Assembly: GCA_046483025.1 (NCBI GenBank)
Contig: JAWODZ010000198.1
Coordinates: 1-8,430 of the forward strand
DNA length: 8,430 nt
From: CAYUAG01 sp046483025
GTDB lineage: Bacteria; Zhuqueibacterota; QNDG01; CAYUAG01
Direction: 5' to 3'
Part shown: positions 6,422 through 8,430 of the stretch, piece after piece
Position numbering within the stretch: the stretch's first letter is position 1
How the letters are laid out: the number at the start of each line of letters is the position of its first letter
Made by a program: the position numbers and the translations under genes
Notes under the pieces: model-generated
Databases searched by the model: none
What the model was told of the DNA's origin: nothing
Seen by the model: only the letters and a program-made list of their open reading frames with translations

Positions 6422-6468
6422 ATTATAATTTAAAATATATAAAAATGTAACTTAAAGCAAGTGCTTTA
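6422..6468 (-). promoter_or_regulatory. Possible promoter and operator palindrome of the toxin-antitoxin pair
   Basis: On the minus strand, TATAAT (6427-6422) lies about 35 bases before the toxin ATG, with GTTACA (6451-6446) 18 bases upstream of it. Immediately beyond is a perfect palindrome, TAAAGCA-AG-TGCTTTA (6453-6468). Toxin-antitoxin operons are usually autorepressed at such palindromes. The DNA is so AT-rich that a TATAAT by chance is likely, and Bacteroidota promoters use different boxes, so only the palindrome carries weight. Confidence 0.3.
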
Positions 6469-6594
6469 CGGGAATTATTGATGAAATTAAAGAAGAAGTT
6501 TTCTTTATTAATTAACATATTATTTTTTAATGAAAATATTATTATTGAATAGGCATAACATATATATTATCTTACTAAAAATACCCCCCTAAAT

Positions 6595-6648
6595 ATATCC
6601 ATTACTAGGAATAAATATCCATTATTGGACATTGTTCCTATTACTGGA
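6595..6648 (+). repeat. Three degenerate tandem units TCC-ATTA-T-GGA
   Basis: ATATCCATTACTAGGA (6595-6610), ATATCCATTATTGGAC (6615-6630) and GTTCCTATTACTGGA (6634-6648) recur at intervals of about 18-20 bases. Each unit has weak TCC...GGA symmetry. Spacing close to two helical turns could suit a DNA-binding protein, but this may be chance in AT-rich DNA. Confidence 0.4.
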
Positions 6649-6657
6649 AATTTTCTG

Positions 6658-6686
6658 CTGTCGAAGGTGTTCTTCACCTTCGACAG
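6658..6686. repeat. Perfect 12-bp hairpin (CGAAGGTG family)
   Basis: CTGTCGAAGGTG (6658-6669) and CACCTTCGACAG (6675-6686) flank a TTCTT loop. No T-run follows. The arm motif CTTCACCTTCG recurs at 8311-8321, and a one-base-deleted version occurs in reverse at about 6854-6863, so the sequences flanking the insertion sequence belong to the same repeat family. Confidence 0.7.
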
Positions 6687-6853
6687 ATACTATGATATAA
6701 AAATTATCGCCATATTTTTTCAATATGTAAGAAACCTTGTTTATTTAATAAGTAATTCCCTGCACTTGAGTAAATCCAATCTTTAATTGTTGATGTAATA
6801 AAACACATTTTTCTATTTATTTTGTAAGTATGTTGTTTTTTTCGATATATCGG

Positions 6854-6881
6854 CGAGGTGAAGAACATTTATAAAAAAGTT
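6854..6881 (+). repeat. Outer inverted repeat, left flank of the insertion sequence
   Basis: CGAGGTGAAG at 6854-6863 and TAAAAAAGTT at 6872-6881 match, as reverse complements, AACTTTTTTA (8298-8307) and CTTCACCTTCG (8311-8321) on the other side, with one base missing in the first block and different spacing. This copy is separated from the 17-bp repeat at 6925 by 43 bases; the right-hand copy abuts its 17-bp repeat directly. Confidence 0.6.
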
Positions 6882-6924
6882 CCATTTTCCAGCACACCAA
6901 TCCCATGAAGAAGATAAATTGAAA

Positions 6925-6941
6925 ATGAATCTTCTGGTGTA
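6925..6941 (+). repeat. Inverted repeat of the IS110/IS1111-type element, transposase 3' side
   Basis: ATGAATCTTCTGGTGTA, an exact 17-base reverse complement of 8281-8297. The match stops at the next base on both sides. Confidence 0.85.
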
Positions 6942-7205
6942 AAAAAAGTGATATTAACCTCCAATACCTGTTGTGTTGTTGCCGTACTATTTATATGGAT
7001 CCTTCTATTGGACTCAAACATTTATTTAGGTACTTGATCCCGATACTTCGGGATTGTTCCGACCATCTGGAACGTACATGAAGTAAACTAAGAGTTTTAT
7101 TGAACCCGACAGAGGTACATTCACCTAAGGGCTTTAAAATATGCCATGTTCTTCATGGTACTCTCTGTCTGCCTCGCGGCAACCAACAGTCCGGCATTAC
7201 CAGAT
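6942..7205 (-). ncRNA. Candidate seekRNA/bridge RNA region of the insertion sequence
   Basis: 264 non-coding bases lie between the transposase stop and the inverted repeat. In IS1111-type elements this is where a guide RNA that chooses the target is encoded. The stretch can fold well: ATCCCGA/TCGGGAT around TACT (7037-7054), GTTCC/GGAAC (7056-7073), GACAGAG plus GTAC (7108-7118) pairing with GTAC and CTCTGTC (7158-7169) with one bulged base, an alternative CCATG/CATGG (7144-7158), and GCC/GGC (7171-7180). The exact RNA ends and guide loops cannot be fixed from one copy. The strand is assumed to be that of the transposase. Confidence 0.5.
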
Positions 7206-8234
7206 CTACTTATTGTAGAGTTGTTGGCGGGTCAACATCCAATAGACTGTTTTTGTTATTCGTCGTGCCAAATTTAATTTGGCAATAGTTTTACCATGTT
7301 TTTTTACATCGTATTCATACTTTTTGTGATAGTTTACATGGCTACTCGCATGATGAGCTGCCATGATAAATGCATACTTTAAATAATAATTACAGTGTCT
7401 ATTTAATTTGACACATCCCTTCCGGTCACCGCTCTCATTAGCAATAGGAGCAAGGCCGGAATAGCTGACCAAGTATTTCGGTTCTTTGAAATAGTTTATG
7501 TCCATTATTTCGGTGTATATTGTCCTGGCCAAAATTATACCAATTCCAGGTACTGAAATTACTATTTTTATCTGAGGATGGGAATTCGGCAGCCGTTTAT
7601 TTAGTTCCTGCTCGCAAGGCTCAATCTGCTTGTTCAGAAAAACAATCTGAGCAAGCAGTTGTTCTATGATGAATCTGACATAGTCTGGCACCCTCTGCAT
7701 GATTTTCTCTTTCCGGTCAGGTTTGGTGAGAAGATCGTTATTGGTTGTTTTTACCCCATGCATTGCAAGTAAACTCTGAACGCTATTTTCAGATCGGGTT
7801 CTATTGATTACTAATGTATACCGATGTCGGTTAAGTGACCTTGTCTCTAATTGAGATGGTGTTGGGACATGAATCGTCGGGGATAAGCCCCTTCTTGTCT
7901 GATCAGCTAACATCTCAGCGTCTATACGATCATTTTTAGCCCTGCCATATCCACTGATTACAGATAGTTCTTCAGCTAATTTTCGACTTCGACGAGGATC
8001 GACCACATTTACTTTAGTCACTTTTGGATGAGCCTCGAACAGCTGACTCAACCACCAGTAATTACGTCCGGCTTCAAGGGTCATCGTGGTGGGTGCATCT
8101 AATAAATCAAGAAAACTATGGATAGAGTTTTCATTGGTGTTAACGCGCATTTTCAAGCCTATTGCTCCATCATCTGAAATGTGTTGAAAATTACATGTCT
8201 TATTATGTGCATCACAACCCGTATGATAAATCAT
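7206..8234 (-). CDS. IS110-family transposase (DEDD RuvC-like plus transposase_20 domain)
   Basis: A 342-residue site-specific recombinase of the IS110 family. The N-terminal RuvC-like domain supplies the DEDD residues: D8 in TGCDAHNK, E54 in TLEAGRNYWW, and D102 and D105 in KNDRIDAEML. After a helical linker (about 150-215) comes the Tnp20 domain with the helix-hairpin-helix-like VPGIGIILA (228-236), YSGLAP (258-263) and NESGDRKG (266-273), where the family's catalytic serine is expected; S268 is my candidate. The length is normal and there is no frameshift. ATG 8234 has AGGAGG six bases upstream (CCTCCT at 8241-8246 on the plus strand). It is the only gene of the element. The protein is expected to work with the guide RNA encoded downstream. 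Confidence 0.95.
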   Translation of the reverse strand: MIYHTGCDAHNKTCNFQHISDDGAIGLKMRVNTNENSIHSFLDLLDAPTTMTLEAGRNYWWLSQLFEAHPKVTKVNVVDPRRSRKLAEELSVISGYGRAKNDRIDAEMLADQTRRGLSPTIHVPTPSQLETRSLNRHRYTLVINRTRSENSVQSLLAMHGVKTTNNDLLTKPDRKEKIMQRVPDYVRFIIEQLLAQIVFLNKQIEPCEQELNKRLPNSHPQIKIVISVPGIGIILARTIYTEIMDINYFKEPKYLVSYSGLAPIANESGDRKGCVKLNRHCNYYLKYAFIMAAHHASSHVNYHKKYEYDVKKHGKTIAKLNLARRITKTVYWMLTRQQLYNK

Positions 8235-8280
8235 TATGGACCTCCTAGTTTTTATTCAATGTTAATCAATACATTTAATA

Positions 8281-8297
8281 TACACCAGAAGATTCAT
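8281..8297 (-). repeat. Inverted repeat of the IS110/IS1111-type element, transposase 5' side
   Basis: Exact 17-base reverse complement of 6925-6941, 46 bases upstream of the transposase start. Confidence 0.85.
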
Positions 8298-8321
8298 AAC
8301 TTTTTTACGACTTCACCTTCG
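8298..8321 (-). repeat. Outer inverted repeat, right flank of the insertion sequence
   Basis: AACTTTTTTA (8298-8307), then CGA, then CTTCACCTTCG (8311-8321). It is complementary to 6854-6881 and shares CTTCACCTTCG with the hairpin at 6658-6686. Confidence 0.6.
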
Positions 8322-8360
8322 GCAGCGGTAAATAAATATATAACAAAAGGGGATAATATT

Positions 8361-8430
8361 ATGAACATTGGGAATAAATGTACAAATATTTTACTGGTTT
8401 TATTAATTTTGATTATTTGCAAACAAAATG
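8361..8430 (+). CDS. N-terminus of an exported or membrane protein (3' partial)
   Basis: An open frame starts at ATG 8361, with AGGGG about nine bases upstream, and stays open to the window edge. It begins MNIGNKCTNILLVLLILIIC, a positively charged start followed by a strongly hydrophobic segment, as in a signal peptide or membrane anchor. LIIC is only a poor match to a lipobox. The family cannot be told from 23 residues. Confidence 0.55.
   Translation, partial: MNIGNKCTNILLVLLILIICKQN

Larger units (their letters stand above)
6469..6853. other. AT-rich intergenic DNA with no gene seen
   Basis: I see no credible reading frame, start site or RNA gene here. Apart from the repeats listed separately at 6595-6648 and 6658-6686, it is low-complexity AT-rich sequence between the toxin-antitoxin pair and the insertion sequence. 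Confidence 0.5.
6925..8297 (-). mobile_element. IS110-family insertion sequence, probably IS1111 subgroup
   Basis: A DEDD transposase gene (7206-8234) is enclosed by an exact 17-bp inverted repeat, ATGAATCTTCTGGTGTA at 6925-6941 and its complement at 8281-8297, giving a minimum length of 1373 bp. Classical IS110 elements lack inverted repeats, while IS1111-type members have subterminal ones, so the true ends may lie a few bases outside. The non-coding part is short before the transposase (about 46 bases) and long after it (about 264 bases), again as in IS1111. No target duplication is expected for this family. The element looks complete. Confidence 0.8.

Noticed and set aside
6595..6648. CRISPR-like array
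   Set aside because: Units are short, degenerate and nearly contiguous, with no spacers and no cas genes.
7100..7288. Plus-strand open frame overlapping the 3' end of the insertion sequence
   Set aside because: It lies in the structured non-coding segment and antisense to the transposase end, with no ribosome site or family match.

Overview
The window looks like an accessory stretch of a chromosome from the Bacteroidota/FCB group, at moderate confidence. The basis is a membrane-anchored M1 peptidase with a GMEHQ exopeptidase motif behind a CarboxypepD_reg-like domain, a DUF418 protein, RAYT-type Y1 transposases, and low-GC intergenic DNA rich in palindromes. No rRNA, tRNA or CRISPR array was seen.

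Layout. Positions 1-93 hold the 3' end of an unrecognised gene that overlaps an M1-family aminopeptidase-like gene (86-1993, +). Positions 1994-2435 carry no credible gene but several inverted repeats. A DUF418 membrane protein gene follows on the minus strand (2436-3668). A transposon-rich part comes next, all on the minus strand: a decayed REP-associated tyrosine transposase (RAYT; 3816-4257) between two palindromes, a flavodoxin-like gene whose 5' end has been replaced (4371-4847), and an intact RAYT (4962-5501). The intact RAYT is flanked in inverted orientation by two copies of a two-hairpin module (4833-4882 and 5571-5618). A very AT-rich toxin-antitoxin pair is next: a PIN-domain toxin (5925-6386) and an overlapping 58-residue antitoxin-like gene (5759-5935). 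After about 460 bp of AT-rich DNA with small repeats comes an IS110-family element (about 6925-8297) with 17-bp inverted repeats and a long non-coding segment after its transposase. That arrangement points to the IS1111 subgroup and to a possible guide (seekRNA/bridge) RNA. A new gene with a hydrophobic N-terminus starts at 8361 and runs off the window.

How it fits together. The cellular genes (M1 peptidase, DUF418, flavodoxin-like) are separate units with no visible pathway link. The main theme is palindromic DNA and the enzymes that act on it: an HUH/Y1 transposase bracketed by matching hairpins whose stems show a compensatory base-pair change, a dead relative next to another palindrome family, and an IS110-type element that may sit in the centre of a larger palindrome. 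The left hairpin module also supplies the start codon and first residues of the flavodoxin-like reading frame, so the mobile module seems to have remodelled a host gene.
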